Shown: in pieces, positions 5,494 through 7,167 of the stretch
How the letters are laid out: the number at the start of each line of letters is the position of its first letter
Numbering within the stretch: the stretch's first letter is position 1
Assembly: GCA_023419055.1 (NCBI GenBank)
Contig: JAEZYO010000613.1
Coordinates: 1-7,167 of the forward strand
DNA from: Pseudomonadota bacterium
GTDB taxonomy: Bacteria; Myxococcota; Polyangia; Polyangiales; Polyangiaceae
Direction of reading: 5' to 3'
DNA: 7,167 nucleotides
Translations under genes and position numbers: made by a program
Notes under the pieces: model-generated
Seen by the model: the letters and a program-made list of their open reading frames with translations, nothing else
Database searches by the model: none
Told to the model about the DNA's origin: nothing

Positions 5494-6279
5494 GTGTCGA
5501 CCTTTGCGATCGTGGCCAAAGCCGGAGGTTCCGACGAAGGACCCGAAAACACTCTCGAAGCCATCGCGGCCGCGCTCGGCGCGAAGCCGCCCGTCTGGGG
5601 CAGGCTCGCGATAGAGGTCGACGTTCGCGCGAGCTCGGATGGCGCGCTCGTCTGCCTCCACGACGCCTTTCTCGAGCGCACCACCGACGGGAGCGGGCCT
5701 GTAGCCGCGCGTTCCCGCGACGCTATTCGCCGTCTCTCGGCAGGACCGAACGGCGAGCGCGTTCCATTGCTCGAAGAGGTCTTCGAACAGGTGCAGGAGC
5801 ACGAGATCGTCGTGGACGTCCACGAGCGAAACGCGAACGCCGCCGGCGTGCTCGTCCGGCTGATCCGGCGCTTCGACGCTGGGACTCGGGAGCGAATCCT
5901 ACTCGCGAGCGAACATACGAGTGTGGTGCGCGCGCTCCGCACTCTGGACCCCGGTTTGCGTAGCGCGGCGACCAAGGTCGAAGTCTGGCAGAAGCTCCTT
6001 TTGGGGCACCTACGCCTCGACGGCTGGTCTCCGAGCGGTCATCCCTGGATCGTGCCCGAGACTCACCGCGGGCTGCGAGTGATAAGTGCCTCTTTCAGCC
6101 GCAGCGCTGCCGAGAGGGGAGACGACGTCTGGGCCTTCGTCTTGAACCGCCCGGAGGACGTGTTGCGGCTCCGAGAGCAGGGCGTGACCGGTTGCTTCAC
6201 GACGTGCCCGCGTCGCCTCGTCGCGGCGCTCGCGACGCCGGCTTACCCGCTCAGTTGCAGTTCGCAGGCGCGCCGTTGA
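5494..6279 (+). CDS. Glycerophosphodiester phosphodiesterase-like protein with altered active site
   Basis: GDPD enzymes hydrolyse glycerophosphodiesters to glycerol-3-phosphate and an alcohol with a metal-dependent TIM barrel. From GTG 5494 this is 261 residues, the usual size for a one-domain cytoplasmic GDPD. Family signs are PENTLEAI (17-24), IEVDVRASSDG (40-50, metal-ligand positions E41 and D43), CLHDAFLERTTDGSG (54-68, with H56-D57), VPLLEEVF (90-97), and the late strand-loop VWAFVLNRPEDVLRLREQGVTGCFTTCP (212-239). The first motif, normally His-Arg-Gly, reads VAKAGGS (7-13), so both the catalytic His and the Arg are gone. The later Glu-x-Lys motif reads VVDVHER. H56 remains. It may be inactive, or use other residues or substrates. 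No signal peptide is seen. GTG 5494 is chosen because GGAG lies 10 bases upstream; TTG at 5485 is a less likely start, only one base from that site. The 3' end overlaps the convergent beta-helix gene by 29 bases. Confidence 0.85.
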   Translation: MSTFAIVAKAGGSDEGPENTLEAIAAALGAKPPVWGRLAIEVDVRASSDGALVCLHDAFLERTTDGSGPVAARSRDAIRRLSAGPNGERVPLLEEVFEQVQEHEIVVDVHERNANAAGVLVRLIRRFDAGTRERILLASEHTSVVRALRTLDPGLRSAATKVEVWQKLLLGHLRLDGWSPSGHPWIVPETHRGLRVISASFSRSAAERGDDVWAFVLNRPEDVLRLREQGVTGCFTTCPRRLVAALATPAYPLSCSSQARR

Positions 6280-7167
6280 CGTCGGTCCAGGTGCTGTTCG
6301 TCGCGCACGGGTTCTCGGCGATGGTCGTCCCGCTCACGGCAATGTTCTGGATCAGGATGTCGCTCGACGTGCCCGCGATGCGCAGCTGTCCCGAGTCCGC
6401 GATGCGGCTTTGCTTCGCCGAGGCCCCCACGGTCACGTTGTGGGCGTTCTCCAGCAAGATGCTGTTGTTCCCCGTGCCCTCGATGTCGACGTGATCGATA
6501 CGAGCCGCGCCGCTACCGGAGACGGAGAAGACGCCGCGCCCGCCCCCGCGCGCGACGACGCTCTTGACCACGATGTTCACGGTGTCGTGGCTGCCGCCGA
6601 TGACGCCGTTGTTGTTGGCCATACGGAACGCCGCGTAGCCCGTGCCAGTGGCGCAGTCGGTGCAGCTCACGAGGTCGATGTTGGCGTTGATGCTGCGGTT
6701 GAGCAGCACGCCGCACTCGCCCACGTTGTCGCCTTCCACGGAGCCGATCGTGATCTTGCTGATCCCGTAGGTCTCGACGATGTGGCTGCTCATCCCGGAG
6801 CCGTACACGTAGTCGATCGTGAGGTTCTCGTTGAAGTTCGTGTCCGTTCCGGCTTTGCCGCTCGTGTCCACGCGAATGCCGATCCCGGCCGAGCTCGTGA
6901 GCCGGAGATCGATTTGACCGAGGTGCATGTTGTTGGTACCGCGGAAGAAGATGCCGTACTGCGGCGACCCGGTCATCTTGAGATTGGGAATCTCGATGTC
7001 CGTCGCATTGCGCGCGTACAGCGGGGACCTGTCGGATCCGGAGGGCGTGCCGCTCACGTTGAGCGTGCCGCAGAAGTTGACCACCGTGAAGCTCGGGATG
7101 CCCACCTGCGAGCTCGCGGAGATGTCGCCCGAGCCCTGCACCAGGATGCTCTCCTTGGTAGAGCGAC
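6251..7167 (-). CDS. Right-handed parallel beta-helix protein (5' end outside window)
   Basis: The C-terminal 304 residues of a larger protein are visible; the frame is open through the right edge, so the GTG at 7141 is only an internal codon. The sequence is a succession of short strands with Gly/Asn turns, such as LYARNATDIEIPNLKMTG, YGIFFRGTNNMHLGQIDL, IVETYGISKITIGSVEGDN and NSILLENAHNVTVGAS. This is the rung pattern of pectate-lyase-like parallel beta-helices, with Asn at turn positions. Proteins of this fold bind or cleave polysaccharides or act as surface adhesins; no polysaccharide-lyase catalytic motif is recognisable, so no enzyme activity is claimed. Six cysteines (CGTL, GECG, SCTDC, NPC and the final ANC) suggest disulfides and therefore export. 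The last, NPCATNSTWTDVNGAPANC, looks like a C-terminal cap. Its stop lies inside the end of the convergent GDPD-like gene. Confidence 0.88.
   Translation of the reverse strand, partial: RSTKESILVQGSGDISASSQVGIPSFTVVNFCGTLNVSGTPSGSDRSPLYARNATDIEIPNLKMTGSPQYGIFFRGTNNMHLGQIDLRLTSSAGIGIRVDTSGKAGTDTNFNENLTIDYVYGSGMSSHIVETYGISKITIGSVEGDNVGECGVLLNRSINANIDLVSCTDCATGTGYAAFRMANNNGVIGGSHDTVNIVVKSVVARGGGRGVFSVSGSGAARIDHVDIEGTGNNSILLENAHNVTVGASAKQSRIADSGQLRIAGTSSDILIQNIAVSGTTIAENPCATNSTWTDVNGAPANCN

Noticed and set aside
2572..6279. Search for a defence, secretion or mobile-element system
   Set aside because: No nuclease, helicase, transposase, integrase, toxin-antitoxin pair or terminal repeats could be recognised; the genes look like ordinary envelope and regulatory functions.
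7139..7141. GTG as the true start of the beta-helix protein
   Set aside because: The frame stays open to the window edge, the residues just before it continue the same kind of sequence, and no signal peptide follows this GTG although the cysteines point to export.

Overview
The window is a high-GC chromosomal segment, most likely from a Gram-negative predatory or soil bacterium of the Myxococcota (Polyangia-like). The basis is base composition, a TonB-dependent outer-membrane receptor with a Pro/Ala-rich N-terminal linker, and a lipoprotein with a long Gly/Ala/Ser/Thr linker of the kind common in Polyangia. A right-handed beta-helix protein with cysteines and a rhomboid-TPR fusion fit the same picture. 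No RNA gene, CRISPR array, insertion sequence, integrase or phage gene was seen. The taxonomic placement is inference from style, not from a marker gene.

Layout. From the left edge to 2363 (+) runs a TonB-dependent receptor whose 5' end lies outside the window. A 352-base stretch without an established gene (2364-2715) follows. It holds a possible terminator, a perfect 15-bp palindrome, overlapping hairpins and a short start-less frame that may be a gene remnant. From 2716 to 3828 (+) lies a lipoprotein with a Gly-rich tether and two NTF2-like-looking halves. It faces a rhomboid protease-TPR fusion (3841-4785, -), with only 12 bases between the stops and an 8-bp-arm hairpin that contains both stop codons. 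Upstream of the rhomboid gene, and probably in the same operon (37-base gap), is a Crp/Fnr-type regulator (4823-5464, -). Divergent from it, after about 29 bases, is a glycerophosphodiester phosphodiesterase-like protein (5494-6279, +) that lacks the canonical His-Arg pair. Its 3' end overlaps by 29 bases the end of a convergent beta-helix protein gene (6251 to the right edge, -), whose 5' end is outside the window.

How the genes fit together. Most of the products are predicted to be envelope-associated or exported: outer-membrane receptor, lipoprotein, inner-membrane protease and beta-helix protein. The only tight grouping is the crp-like/rhomboid pair with the divergent GDPD-like gene. A regulatory link between these three is plausible from the shared short promoter region but unproven. 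I do not see a convincing new multi-gene system. The points most worth a second look are the GDPD-like protein with altered catalytic motifs, the rhomboid-TPR fusion beside a Crp-like regulator, the palindrome at 2530-2544, and the stop-codon hairpin at 3826-3843.
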